Shown one piece after another: positions 54,281 through 62,282 of a stretch of DNA of 62,282 nucleotides. The notes beneath the pieces are model-generated. The model was given only the letters and a program-made list of their open reading frames with translations. It was not told the DNA's origin and did no database searches. Every line of letters begins with the position of its first letter. Positions within the stretch are counted from its first letter, which is position 1. Source of the DNA: Chthonomonadaceae bacterium. Lineage in GTDB: Bacteria > Armatimonadota > Chthonomonadetes > Chthonomonadales > Chthonomonadaceae. The stretch is from assembly GCA_027450145.1 (NCBI GenBank), contig DAIDKH010000015.1, forward strand, positions 1 through 62,282. Direction: 5' to 3'. The position numbers and the translations under genes were made by a program.

Positions 54281-55594
54281 GTGTTCAACAATCCATACAA
54301 CTTTGTACGTGCGCGACACCTGCATCCAGTATCAATTGAGATGCTGGCGATTCTCATTGCGGCTTATTTTCTCTACAAGCAGCACAAGGCTGGCAAATTC
54401 TCGTTAGAGATGGCCTACTTCGTGGTCCTGCCGTTTTCGGACATTCCCTTTCGAATAGCCTCCGTTCAACCGGTAGAGTTTGTATCTATGATGTTGATCG
54501 CCGCAAACTATAAGCGGTTGAGGTTGAACTGGCTCCTTGTACTGGGATTTCTATTCGTCATTTTTTCGATCCTGGGTATGACTAGCACTGTACGAGGTGA
54601 TGCATATTCACTGTTATACTCGTTTCGTTTCATTTTAACCGGGTTGGTATTTTCCATTTTGAGTCGACGGCGCGAGGTTTTATCCGCTGAGGTACTTAAG
54701 TTTGTCGTTTCGCTCTGTTTCTGGATGACGTTTCTACAGATCTTTTTGTGGATAGGTGGATTGCCTATTCACGGAATTTTTTACTCGTTTGGCTTCCCAC
54801 GCGCTAAAGGTCTGGCGCAGGAACCAGCGACCTGGTCTATATTCGTCACCATGCTTTTTCCATTCGTCCTTCATTTTAAATTAGGCAAAAAATATGTGTT
54901 CATGGTTTGGGCTCTGCAGTTTATGACATTTTCTGTGTTTGGCGGCGTGTCGATAATTACGTTCTACATGTTTAGATGGTGGCTTAAGGGCGGCAGGATT
55001 AATGTGAGGCGCTGGAAAAAGGTTATTTTCACGACCGCCGCCGTCGTAGTCACAATGCTTGTTATATCGCCTCCACTGTTGGATAGTACGGTCATGTTAT
55101 TTAAGGGCTTCTCTAAGATCATCTATTATGCCTATGAGCTTACGACTTTCGCGGGCCTAAATGTCATTCAAAAACCTCACGTTATTTCTGCTGGAGATAG
55201 CGGGAGGAACACAGATCTAATCATGCTCAAGAAGAATTTTCCCGACAACTGGCTGTTGGGAATTGGCAGTTTTAAGGCGGACAGCGAACCCATACGGCTA
55301 GAGGGGGTAAACGCTACCAACACATACATTGGTTTCCTTGTGGAAACAGGTGTTGTAGGTACCTTACTGATCTTTATCATACTTGGCCTACATTACAAGA
55401 GCCTGTTGCACAACCGAGACCAGCGCAGTCCGGATTTTCTTGCGGCAGCCCTCAATATGTTCATCATGATCGCTGGCATTCGCTGTTTTGCTTTTCACGA
55501 GATATGGTATGCGCAAGGATATATTTACCGAACAGCGAACGACTTCAAGGTGGAGGAGGAGCCTGTGATGGCAGCAGTAACCTATGCCGGGTAA
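54281..55594 (+). CDS. Wzy-like O-antigen/polysaccharide polymerase
   Basis: 437 residues with about eleven helices and a large outer loop (residues about 285-345; NTDLIMLKKNFPDNWLLGIG, then NTYIGFLVETGVVGTLLIFIILG), the O-antigen ligase/Wzy pattern. It would join repeat units flipped by the Wzx-like protein. GTG 54281 has no strong ribosome binding site, so an internal start is possible. Confidence 0.75.
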   Translation: MFNNPYNFVRARHLHPVSIEMLAILIAAYFLYKQHKAGKFSLEMAYFVVLPFSDIPFRIASVQPVEFVSMMLIAANYKRLRLNWLLVLGFLFVIFSILGMTSTVRGDAYSLLYSFRFILTGLVFSILSRRREVLSAEVLKFVVSLCFWMTFLQIFLWIGGLPIHGIFYSFGFPRAKGLAQEPATWSIFVTMLFPFVLHFKLGKKYVFMVWALQFMTFSVFGGVSIITFYMFRWWLKGGRINVRRWKKVIFTTAAVVVTMLVISPPLLDSTVMLFKGFSKIIYYAYELTTFAGLNVIQKPHVISAGDSGRNTDLIMLKKNFPDNWLLGIGSFKADSEPIRLEGVNATNTYIGFLVETGVVGTLLIFIILGLHYKSLLHNRDQRSPDFLAAALNMFIMIAGIRCFAFHEIWYAQGYIYRTANDFKVEEEPVMAAVTYAG

Positions 55595-56690
55595 AGTCTT
55601 CATCAACGGGTGCTTTTTAGTACACCAACCCACCGGTATACAGCGGTACGCCTGGGAAATCAGTCGTCGCATCGTTAATATGGTAGATTTTGCGGAGCTC
55701 ATAGTGCCGAAGGATTTGCCTATTGCAGAGGGCTACGACTTTACTGGGTTGCGGAAGCCGACAGGCATTGGCTCTGGTTCAATACGCCTTTGGGAGCAAC
55801 TCGCTCTTCCAAGATTGATAGGAAAGAATGATGCGCTTTGGACGCCTGCTGGCCTAGGGCCGTTGTTTGCGCGGTCGCACCTACTAACTGTACATGATCT
55901 ATCGGTACTGGAACAGCCAACTTGGTTTTCTAGAAGCTATGCGATGTTCTACCGAGCATTTCAACCCCAAGCAATACGTCGTGCGACCGCTGTTTCAGCT
56001 GTTTCGGCCTTTACTAAACAACGAATTCAGGATATATTGGGAGTAAGTCCCAATAAAATATCTGTCGTGGGTAACGCCGTTAGTGAAGAAATGACGGTAG
56101 TTTCCCATGCCGGAGATGAGGACGTGCGCGATCAACTGGGCATATCCGGAAGGTATATCCTTGCTGTGGGCAGCTTAGAACCGCGCAAAAATCTTGATCG
56201 TCTGGTTGCGGCATTTGCACTTATAGAGCAAGATTTCCCAGATCTCTCCTTGGTAATTGTGGGCTCTCACCGCGACATATATGCTAGGGTAGAGCTAGGA
56301 AAGCGCACTGCCGATAAGATTCACTTGACCGGCTATGTACGAAATGAACAGCTTGGCGCGCTTTATCGTGGTTCCACGGTTTTTGCATATCCTTCTATAT
56401 ACGAAGGCTTCGGCATTCCCCCGCTTGAGGCAATGGCATGTGGAGTTCCTGTGCTAACATCTAATGTCACAGCGCTTCCCGAGGTAGTCGGTGAGGCAGC
56501 AATTACCGTCGATCCCACGGATGTTTCCGCAATCGCGAACGGCTTAAAGTTGCTTGTAAGCGATCAAGGCTTGCGGGCGCGATGTATTAGTGCGGGGCTC
56601 GCGCGTGCTGCGAGCTTTTCATGGGATAAATCAGCTTCAGAAATTTTACGGCTACTGCTGCAAATTAGTGATGTAGGCGCGGCGAAATGA
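55584..56690 (+). CDS. Family 4 glycosyltransferase
   Basis: GT-B fold, 368 residues: an N-terminal [14 protein letters not shown] loop, [25 protein letters not shown], the donor site [16 protein letters not shown] and the E-x7-E motif in [17 protein letters not shown]. These are usual for mannosyl/rhamnosyl-type transferases. Overlaps the Wzy-like gene by 11 bases and the next by 4. Confidence 0.93.
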   Translation: MPGKVFINGCFLVHQPTGIQRYAWEISRRIVNMVDFAELIVPKDLPIAEGYDFTGLRKPTGIGSGSIRLWEQLALPRLIGKNDALWTPAGLGPLFARSHLLTVHDLSVLEQPTWFSRSYAMFYRAFQPQAIRRATAVSAVSAFTKQRIQDILGVSPNKISVVGNAVSEEMTVVSHAGDEDVRDQLGISGRYILAVGSLEPRKNLDRLVAAFALIEQDFPDLSLVIVGSHRDIYARVELGKRTADKIHLTGYVRNEQLGALYRGSTVFAYPSIYEGFGIPPLEAMACGVPVLTSNVTALPEVVGEAAITVDPTDVSAIANGLKLLVSDQGLRARCISAGLARAASFSWDKSASEILRLLLQISDVGAAK

Positions 56691-57820
56691 AATTCGTTCA
56701 GGCAAATAAAGCATATCTTCCACACATAGGTGGCGTGGAAACTATCGTGAGGCAAATAGGAGAGGGAATGGCGCGCCTGCCTGGAACCACCAGCGCAGTG
56801 GTCGCCTGTAGTGATGATTCCAAGACCTCTCACCGTACGATCGAGGGCGTGGATGTAACGTTGGCGGGCACGGTTGCGCGCATCAAATCGCTGCCAATTA
56901 GTCCATCGTTTACTCGCTGCCTTCTCCGGCACGAGGGTGATGTACTCCTTGCCCATGAACCATTTCTACTTACTGGGCTGGTCTACGCAACCCGCCGTAG
57001 GAGAGTACGTCGCCGATTCAAGAACCTGGTGGTTTGGTGGCACAGTGATATTGTGCGGCAGAGTGCTATGCGCACTGCTTTCGTTCCGTTGCAGAGGGCG
57101 TTGCTAGAAGAGGCGGCTGCGATTGTTGTAGCTACTCCGCGGCATATTGACTCATCTATTTACCTTGAAGAGTTTAGAAGCAAATGCAGAGTAATACCTT
57201 TCGGTATCAATCCTGCCAGGTTTATACGGACACCAGAGGTGGAGCGTCGTATCGCGGAGATTCGTGGAGCGCACCCGGGCCCGATGGTCCTGTTTTCTGG
57301 ACGCCTCGTATATTACAAGGGCGCTGAGTACCTTGTTAGGGCAATGGCCAATCTTCCTGATGTGCAGCTGGTCATGGTCGGAAGGGGACCGCTCCGCGCC
57401 GACTTAGAGACTCTAGCCAGTGTCGGCCACGGGAATGTACATTTCCTGGATCACTTATCCGAGTCAGATCTCATAGCCTATTACCATGCATCGGATCTCT
57501 TTGTACTACCGTCTGTAGAAAACAGCGAAGCCTTTGGTATTGTGCAGCTAGAAGCAATGGTGTGTGGTAAACCAGTTATTACCTGTGATCTTCCAACGGG
57601 CGTAAACTACGTGAATCAGGACGGTAAGACGGGAATTGTGGTACCAAAGAGAGATCCTGCCGCGCTTGGCAATGCCATATCCACTCTCGTGGGAGATGCG
57701 GAACTACGTGTGCGGCTGGGCGAATATGCGCGCAACAGGGTCTTGCGTGAGTTTTCGGAAGCGACTATGGTGAAGTCGGTCTACGATCTATGCCAGGAGT
57801 TGACCACAATAAAAGCTTAG
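56687..57820 (+). CDS. Family 4 glycosyltransferase
   Basis: GT-B fold, 377 residues: NKAYLPHIGGVETIVRQIGEGMA, LFSGRLVYYKGAEYLVRAM, and E-x7-E in SEAFGIVQLEAMVCGKP. The N-terminal HIGGVET loop is typical of WbaZ/mannosyl-like transferases. Last plus-strand gene of the cluster before a 111-base gap. Confidence 0.93.
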   Translation: MKFVQANKAYLPHIGGVETIVRQIGEGMARLPGTTSAVVACSDDSKTSHRTIEGVDVTLAGTVARIKSLPISPSFTRCLLRHEGDVLLAHEPFLLTGLVYATRRRRVRRRFKNLVVWWHSDIVRQSAMRTAFVPLQRALLEEAAAIVVATPRHIDSSIYLEEFRSKCRVIPFGINPARFIRTPEVERRIAEIRGAHPGPMVLFSGRLVYYKGAEYLVRAMANLPDVQLVMVGRGPLRADLETLASVGHGNVHFLDHLSESDLIAYYHASDLFVLPSVENSEAFGIVQLEAMVCGKPVITCDLPTGVNYVNQDGKTGIVVPKRDPAALGNAISTLVGDAELRVRLGEYARNRVLREFSEATMVKSVYDLCQELTTIKA

Positions 57821-57887
57821 ACAATTCTCATGAAACTTAACGGTCCTAAGTAGTCACAGTTTTGCAGTAGGTTCGTAATTATTTTGC

Positions 57888-57899
57888 GTGACGCGTCAC
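57888..57899. promoter_or_regulatory. Perfect palindrome GTGACGCGTCAC
   Basis: A 12-base perfect inverted repeat 32 bases upstream of the secreted QH-repeat protein start, just ahead of its ribosome binding site. Spacing and symmetry (TGA-n4-TCA core) recall CRP/FNR-type operators. Confidence 0.35.
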
Positions 57900-57931
57900 C
57901 AGTTCACAACTCAATTAAGGAGGTTAGTGAA

Positions 57932-58474
57932 ATGGTAAACATGAAATCTGTTACTGCCGGTTGTACGGCATTTACCATATTAGCCGGTACAGTTGCGCTT
58001 CCCGTAAATGCTCTTGCTAGTGAAAATGGAAGACGAAACACTACCATTGTACTTGGGGCTGCTGCTCTTGCCCTGCTGCTTGCGAAGCGCGACAAAACTG
58101 CGGGTGTTATAACTGCTCTGGGTGCAGCCTATGCGTATAAGCGTTGGAATGATGATATTGCTGCACGGCACCGATACGAACAGCGCTACGGATACGGTTA
58201 CAATTACAGGTACAGGCAGCAGGAGGCCTACAGACAGCACGAGGCGTGGCTGCAGCACGAAAGGTGGGTTCAACACGAGCAGTGGCTCCAGCGGCAACGA
58301 GAGCTACAAATGGAGCGTAACCGCTGGCGTGTGCGCCAAGAGGATTATAACCGTGAGCGGGACCACCATGACAACGGGTGGGGACGCGGTGGACGGTTTG
58401 GCTACCATGTGAGACAGGACGGACACCATGGCGACGGTGAGCACCGCGGAGATTGGCACCGACGAGATCACTAG
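57932..58474 (+). CDS. Secreted repeat-containing H/R/W/Y-rich protein of unknown function
   Basis: ATG 57932 follows a strong AAGGAGGT by 8 bases. Of 180 residues, 1-30 form a signal peptide (ending NALAS). A glycine/alanine-rich hydrophobic patch (TTIVLGAAALALLLAKRDKTAGVITALGAA, 38-66) may cross or insert in a membrane. Residues about 96-125 are four or five imperfect six-residue repeats (QHEAWL, QHERWV, QHEQWL), and the end is rich in H, G, R and D. The sequence suggests surface or matrix adhesion or metal binding, but I recognise no family. Confidence 0.75.
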   Translation: MVNMKSVTAGCTAFTILAGTVALPVNALASENGRRNTTIVLGAAALALLLAKRDKTAGVITALGAAYAYKRWNDDIAARHRYEQRYGYGYNYRYRQQEAYRQHEAWLQHERWVQHEQWLQRQRELQMERNRWRVRQEDYNRERDHHDNGWGRGGRFGYHVRQDGHHGDGEHRGDWHRRDH

Positions 58475-58498
58475 GTAGTTGATTAAGACTTAGTTGAT

Positions 58499-58533
58499 AG
58501 GCCGGTATTATGTTGAGGACATAATACCGGCCT
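58499..58533. terminator. Perfect 15-base hairpin between convergent genes
   Basis: AGGCCGGTATTATGT (58499-58513) and ACATAATACCGGCCT (58519-58533) pair perfectly around TGAGG. It lies between the repeat protein gene and the convergent initiating transferase gene. No T-run follows, so rank as probable terminator or RNA-end structure. Confidence 0.65.
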
Positions 58534-58591
58534 CATTGCCTAAGGTCATTGTTTCTTTAAGTATCGACCAGTAAACGGTACACTCAGTAGT

Positions 58592-59368
58592 CTAGCGTAC
58601 AACCGGCATATCCGATGCTGGGTCATCACGATCATGGCTGCTAACGGCTACAACTACCGCCTCGGCAGGAAGCGCGGCAAGCGCTCTGTTCGCCTTTTTA
58701 GTAAACCGCCTGGCAAGGCCAATCACGACTACCCAAGCAGTCTTGAGCAACACGGCTACATCGCTCGTTGCCGATCGATTCACAACATAGTCGTAGTCCA
58801 TTCTGCATTTTCGGGGCAGCAGCACAGAAATGTAGTAGGCCTCACGATCAGCGCGATCCTGCAGTAACGTCTCTTCATCTCGATAATGAAGTTGGGTCGG
58901 GCCAGTTACACCTGGTCGTACAGATAGTACTACCTCTCGGAGATCTGGCGGAAAGTTCTCTACAAACCGTGGTACCTGTGGTCTCGGGCCAACCAGACTC
59001 ATCTCACCCCGAATAACATTAAACAGCTGGGGTATTTCATCAATTTTGTTATTTCGTAAGAATCTGCCGAAGGGTGTTATTCGGTCGTCGTCCGCTGCGG
59101 TGCACAGCGGTCCGCTCCTGTCCGCATCGGAAACCATTGTGCGAAATTTGAACACATTGAAATAGCGTCCATTCAGTCCAACGCGTCGCTGGACGTAAAA
59201 GACCTTTCCAGGGGATGTTACTTTTACCAGCACAGCTACAATGAGCAAGGGTAGAGACAGAATTAGGATCAACGCCGCACTTATGACAAGGTCAAATATG
59301 CGCTTCGCAATCTCGAACAGAGTGGGGGGGTGTGAGTTGACAGGTAGTTTAACGGTATCCTGAGCCAT
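58592..59368 (-). CDS. Undecaprenyl-phosphate sugar phosphotransferase (PglC/WcaJ family)
   Basis: 258 residues: one N-terminal membrane segment (IFDLVISAALILILSLPLLIVAVLV), then FRTMVSDA, and the catalytic block NNKIDEIPQLFNVIRGEMSLVGPRPQVPRF. This monotopic phosphoglycosyl transferase class moves a hexose-1-phosphate to undecaprenyl phosphate and starts polysaccharide repeats. It is the short form without the long WbaP/WcaJ N-terminus. Placed opposite the cluster, it probably initiates the repeat unit assembled by those glycosyltransferases. Confidence 0.94.
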   Translation of the reverse strand: MAQDTVKLPVNSHPPTLFEIAKRIFDLVISAALILILSLPLLIVAVLVKVTSPGKVFYVQRRVGLNGRYFNVFKFRTMVSDADRSGPLCTAADDDRITPFGRFLRNNKIDEIPQLFNVIRGEMSLVGPRPQVPRFVENFPPDLREVVLSVRPGVTGPTQLHYRDEETLLQDRADREAYYISVLLPRKCRMDYDYVVNRSATSDVAVLLKTAWVVVIGLARRFTKKANRALAALPAEAVVVAVSSHDRDDPASDMPVVR

Positions 59369-59571
59369 TTAGACAAACCTTTCGCGCTGCGCATTACCAT
59401 GGTACTATAATCAGTATTGGTTAGTTACCTGAAGTTTTATAACAACACCATCCTGCTGAATTATAGCCCGAACTGAACCACCACGTCAATAGTACTAGGT
59501 TCTTAGCGCTAATTGACGCAACTTCTGGCGGGTATAATTGGCATGCAAAAACTTTGTATGTGAAACGACAT

Positions 59572-59599
59572 TTGAATCAAATTGTGACATAGGTATGAT
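59572..59599 (+). promoter_or_regulatory. Possible promoter of the trm112-like/aroQ genes
   Basis: TTGAAT (59572-59577), 16 bases, TATGAT (59594-59599), ending 57 bases before the first gene. Confidence 0.4.
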
Positions 59600-59656
59600 A
59601 CCTCTGTCATGGAAGAATTCTTGTGGCGTTTATGACGAACCAGGGAGAATGTTACC

Positions 59657-59911
59657 TTGCCAGAGCAACAAGACGCACAAGCCCCCCAGCCAATGGATGA
59701 ATGGCTGCTAAAGCTACTCGCCTGCCCAGCATGTCCGCAGCACTATCCATTAACGTATGATGCGGTGAAATCTGTGTTAGTTTGCCATTGTGGTAGATAT
59801 GCCTTTCCGGTTGGAAACGACGGAATACCTAATCTGCTAGTTACTGACGACAAAGTCGTTAACCCAGATGCAGACCCATCAAAATGCACACCTCCAGCAG
59901 GAGGCAGTTAA
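59657..59911 (+). CDS. Trm112-like zinc-ribbon protein
   Basis: 84 residues, TTG start with GGGAG about 10 bases upstream. The core LLACPACPQHYPLTYDAVKSVLVCHCGRYAFPVGNDGIPNLL has the two CxxC/CxC groups and the final GIPNLL of Trm112/UPF0434 proteins, which stabilise methyltransferases or other partners. The N-terminal 13 residues (rich in Q, P and A) are extra. The aroQ ribosome binding site lies in its last codons. Confidence 0.82.
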   Translation: MPEQQDAQAPQPMDEWLLKLLACPACPQHYPLTYDAVKSVLVCHCGRYAFPVGNDGIPNLLVTDDKVVNPDADPSKCTPPAGGS

Positions 59912-59912
59912 A

Positions 59913-60362
59913 GTGAGTATGCGGATATCAGTTATCCATGGCCCCAATTTAAATCTGCTAGGGGCTCGTCAGCCAGAGTTTTATGGTAGTGACTCGCTGG
60001 ATGAAGTCAATCGGCGCATCAAACGTCGTGGTGAGGAACTGGGGCTAGATGTACGAATACTATGGTCCAATCACGAGGGCGAGATTATAGACGCCATCCA
60101 CGACGCACGTGAGTGGGCAGACGCCATTATTATTAATCCTGGTGCTCTCACCCACTACAGTTATTCTGTACGCGACGCGTTAACCGCAGTCCGGTTACCG
60201 GCTATTGAAGTACATCTTAGCAATATACACGCCCGCGAGGAGTTCAGGCGTCATTCGGTCGTCTCGCCCGTGGTGATTGGGCAGATTGTGGGCCTTGGTT
60301 CGTTAGGATATTTGTTGGCTTTGGAGGCGATCCAGCGGATTGTAGATGCAAGTCATACGTAG
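59913..60362 (+). CDS. aroQ: Type II 3-dehydroquinate dehydratase
   Basis: Converts 3-dehydroquinate to 3-dehydroshikimate in the shikimate pathway. GTG 59913 is chosen because AGGAGG ends 8 bases upstream; ATG 59919 is the alternative. With this start the catalytic R19 and Y24 (GARQPEFYG) fall at their usual positions. Other motifs are INPGALTHYSYSVRDAL and EVHLSNIHAREEFRRHSV. 149 residues, the family's normal length. Confidence 0.95.
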   Translation: MSMRISVIHGPNLNLLGARQPEFYGSDSLDEVNRRIKRRGEELGLDVRILWSNHEGEIIDAIHDAREWADAIIINPGALTHYSYSVRDALTAVRLPAIEVHLSNIHAREEFRRHSVVSPVVIGQIVGLGSLGYLLALEAIQRIVDASHT

Positions 60363-61341
60363 TGCGGTATTCATGTTGAGTATTCTGGGAGTGATTGCTG
60401 AACTGGCATGCCATGCAGCGCCTGCGCCATCGTCCGTACCCACGCCTGAGCCACAGACTGTCTATGCAGTGGGTTACCGCGATTGGGAGGGGTTGCCTGA
60501 ATTTAGTGTATTTGCAAATGGTACAACCATTGTGAACGCTACATTGGATCCGGGCTTGACATTCAGTACCCTGAAGCCATCGGTTGCAAAGTCACTTAAA
60601 GTGGCCGCGGATCCCTCCTCGGTTACATTTGCGTTTCTAAACAACCATTTTACCGCACCTGCGACTGCGAGTGTTAATTTAGGTATTGGGAATGGCGGCG
60701 TACTGCCTGTCAACGTGGGCCTAATCAACATCATGGCAACTCTCTCGCCCGTTATGGCTCACAGACCAGATGCACCTGCAATTTGGCTGGGGTACCCCTT
60801 CCTAAAACAGTTTCAGATTCGTTTCAACCCTTCGTCTCATCTTATTGAGTTTATACCTGGCACTCGTAAGACCAAACTGAAGGCCGGTGCAATGGTTGTA
60901 AACTTTGTTAAGGGAAGCACGGCCCCTGCGGTCAGTGTAACCGTTCCAGGAGCGCCTCCATTTACTGCAATAATCTCTGTCACTTCACCAGTGACTGTGC
61001 TACCGCCCCAGGTGGTCGCAAAACTAGCTGGAAGGTCACCAATGCAAATCCCGGTTAAACTTCCTGATGGCTCAGAGACACACGTTGAGGGCATTAATGT
61101 CCCATCGCTTGAGGTGGGACATGCAAAAGTGGGTGATATGCAGGTTTTAGGTGGTGAAGCCGGGGGATCTGCCACTGGGATACCGACAGCCCTGTTAGGA
61201 ATGGATTACCTGCAACATTTTAGATTTACGATTGATTTTGCAAATAGCAGACTAATTCTGGAACCCATTACCGTGAAGGTAATAAGCCCTTCTACAAATG
61301 CCCGGAGCGCAGACGCACACGATGGATTTAATCCTCATTAA
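60346..61341 (+). CDS. Secreted retropepsin-like double-domain protein with altered active-site motifs
   Basis: 331 residues starting with a signal peptide (AVFMLSILGVIAELACHAA). Two repeats show the retropepsin end motif: LGYPFLKQFQIRFNPSSHLIEF (148-169) and LLGMDYLQHFRFTIDFANSRLIL (about 287-309), so the fold is that of gag-asp-type bacterial proteases. The catalytic D-T/S-G reads DPG in the first (D68) and lacks a clear D in the second (TAIISVTSPVTVL). Probably a binding or inactive homologue. Its start overlaps aroQ by 17 bases and its end overlaps birA by 14 bases on the opposite strand. Confidence 0.72.
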   Translation: MQVIRSAVFMLSILGVIAELACHAAPAPSSVPTPEPQTVYAVGYRDWEGLPEFSVFANGTTIVNATLDPGLTFSTLKPSVAKSLKVAADPSSVTFAFLNNHFTAPATASVNLGIGNGGVLPVNVGLINIMATLSPVMAHRPDAPAIWLGYPFLKQFQIRFNPSSHLIEFIPGTRKTKLKAGAMVVNFVKGSTAPAVSVTVPGAPPFTAIISVTSPVTVLPPQVVAKLAGRSPMQIPVKLPDGSETHVEGINVPSLEVGHAKVGDMQVLGGEAGGSATGIPTALLGMDYLQHFRFTIDFANSRLILEPITVKVISPSTNARSADAHDGFNPH

Positions 61342-62104
61342 GCGAGGAAGCAGAGGTAACCAGGAGTACCGTTCCATCATCAAGAAGAAGAGATAGCTCT
61401 CCTTGCGGTCCCAGACCATTCGCTGTGCCTTTAATGGCGCCATGGTCCGTGACAGTCGTGTAGACTCTTCCGGTTGAAGCGTCCCATCTGCTCCATCGCC
61501 TTAGAATGGCTTGCATTCCAAATGTCTCAAGTTGAAGTACAAGTCGCGTAAAAGTCCTCGTGAACCAGAGTACCTGTTGATCGGGCTGCAGATGATAAAT
61601 CTCACTGGCAAGCAAGGAAGTGGAATTTCGGGCAATGTCCGCGGAAACGGGCAGCGACGTGAGGTTTATGCCTAAACCAACTGCGGCAAACTGAGTGTCT
61701 CCTGAGCCTGCGTGCAACTCAGTAAGGATTCCACCTGCCTTTAGATTGTCTATTACCACATCGTTCGGCCACTTAAGACCAACCTTGGAGAGTGCCTCAA
61801 TGTGCCCACCATGACGTAAGTGAACTTCACAAATACTGTCCACTGCCGAGGCACCCGCAATTAGGCCAATTAAAGCGGTGTTCATCTTTACATTTCGTGG
61901 TATCTCTACAAGCACAGTGGCATATAGATTACCAGAACTATGCGAGTCCCAATTCCGGCCACGTTGACCGCGACCTGCCAACTGTTTGCGAGCAAGAACG
62001 ATTGCCTTAACGGTGCCGGAACTGTGAAAGTTTGGCGCATCCTGTAGCAGCTCTCTAGCGCAGTCCATAGTAGACTGTACTGTATCGTACCTCACTAGAA
62101 TCAC
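61328..62104 (-). CDS. birA: Biotin-protein ligase
   Basis: Activates biotin with ATP and attaches it to acetyl-CoA carboxylase carrier protein. 258 residues, no N-terminal DNA-binding domain, so a monofunctional ligase. Motifs: QSTMDCARE, the adenylate loop [20 protein letters not shown] with the catalytic lysine, and AAVGLGINL, then a C-terminal SH3-like domain. GTG start overlaps the nadC stop (GTGA). Confidence 0.93.
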   Translation of the reverse strand: MILVRYDTVQSTMDCARELLQDAPNFHSSGTVKAIVLARKQLAGRGQRGRNWDSHSSGNLYATVLVEIPRNVKMNTALIGLIAGASAVDSICEVHLRHGGHIEALSKVGLKWPNDVVIDNLKAGGILTELHAGSGDTQFAAVGLGINLTSLPVSADIARNSTSLLASEIYHLQPDQQVLWFTRTFTRLVLQLETFGMQAILRRWSRWDASTGRVYTTVTDHGAIKGTANGLGPQGELSLLLDDGTVLLVTSASSLNED

Positions 62105-62282
62105 TGTTTGATCTCTATATCCAGTCCAATATCCAGTGACCCGGCAGAGTGGGTAAGGGCCCCAACCGAGATAATATCTACTCCGGTTAGAGCGATCTCC
62201 TGAACAGTCTCAAGTGTAATACCGCCGCTTGCTTCTGACACCGCCCTACCGCCAATTAAATCCACTGCGCGTTTAAGTTCGT
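62101..62282 (-). CDS. nadC: Nicotinate-nucleotide pyrophosphorylase, C-terminal fragment
   Basis: Only the last 60 codons fall in the window and the gene continues beyond the right edge. They read [20 protein letters not shown] followed by [20 protein letters not shown], which is the conserved end of NadC (quinolinate to nicotinate mononucleotide in NAD synthesis). It is followed by birA with a 4-base overlap, an arrangement often seen in bacteria. Confidence 0.88.
   Translation of the reverse strand, partial: ELKRAVDLIGGRAVSEASGGITLETVQEIALTGVDIISVGALTHSAGSLDIGLDIEIKQ

Noticed and set aside
57838-57850. TAACGGTCCTAAG, identical to the core of the 23S rRNA I-CeuI region
   Set aside because: The flanks do not match 23S rRNA and no rRNA is nearby. 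A 13-base match of this kind can occur by chance.
59514-59537. TTGACG with a TATAAT box 14 bases later
   Set aside because: The spacer is too short for a normal sigma-70 promoter; the TTGAAT/TATGAT pair downstream fits better.

Overview
The window looks like chromosome of a member of the Armatimonadota or a close relative. This is inferred mainly from a pseudopilin whose N-terminus runs into the FPVFAQAR motif common in that phylum, and from the pairing of sugar-catabolic genes, LacI regulators and an alternative complex III/caa3 respiratory cluster. Base composition is near 50% G+C. Translation starts are often TTG or GTG, and many genes overlap by 4 to 8 bases in tight operons. No phage, insertion sequence or CRISPR array was seen.

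Left end (1-1.9 kb): a small accessory patch with a partial gene of unknown function, a relic of an RHS-repeat gene, and an Rpn-type nuclease gene broken by one in-frame TAG. From 1.9 to 4.5 kb a minus-strand cheR-cheD-cheB module has no kinase or receptor gene beside it. From 4.6 to 8.4 kb come a Nif3-like protein, a WecA/TagO-like lipid-linked sugar transferase, an outer-membrane-lipoprotein-like protein and an acetyltransferase. From 8.5 to 16.5 kb is a carbohydrate region: an exported Gfo/Idh/MocA oxidoreductase overlapping a sugar isomerase/epimerase, a pseudopilin with a small lipoprotein, two paralogous LacI regulators, a tRNA-Pro(GGG), and a large secreted protein of unknown function.

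From 16.8 to 26.7 kb lie housekeeping genes: mnmA-cdd, a DUF948-like/YtxH/AI-2E-family membrane set, a threonine-dehydrogenase-like gene, rpsO, pnp, rsgA, and an acetyltransferase joined to a beta-rich C-terminal domain. From 27.1 to 41.4 kb a strong promoter and a structured leader precede a respiratory run: alternative complex III (actABCDEF), a small membrane protein, two SCO-type copper chaperones, and a caa3 oxidase (ctaC-D-E-F). It ends at a bidirectional terminator shared with a convergent photolyase. Electrons would pass from quinol through ActB/ActA/ActE hemes to the cytochrome c domain of CtaC and on to oxygen.

From 43.1 to 59.4 kb is a surface-polysaccharide cluster. CDP-glucose synthesis and 4,6-dehydration (rfbF, rfbG) are followed by a PAPS-type sulfotransferase, a small-molecule kinase, a reductase/epimerase and a split transketolase. 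Then come a Wzx-like flippase, several glycosyltransferases and a Wzy-like polymerase, with a PglC/WcaJ-type initiating transferase on the opposite strand. The combination of CDP-4-keto-6-deoxy-sugar enzymes with a split transketolase suggests a two-carbon-branched sugar and is the best candidate for undescribed chemistry here. The right end holds a Trm112-like protein, aroQ, a retropepsin-like protein with altered active-site motifs, birA and a partial nadC.
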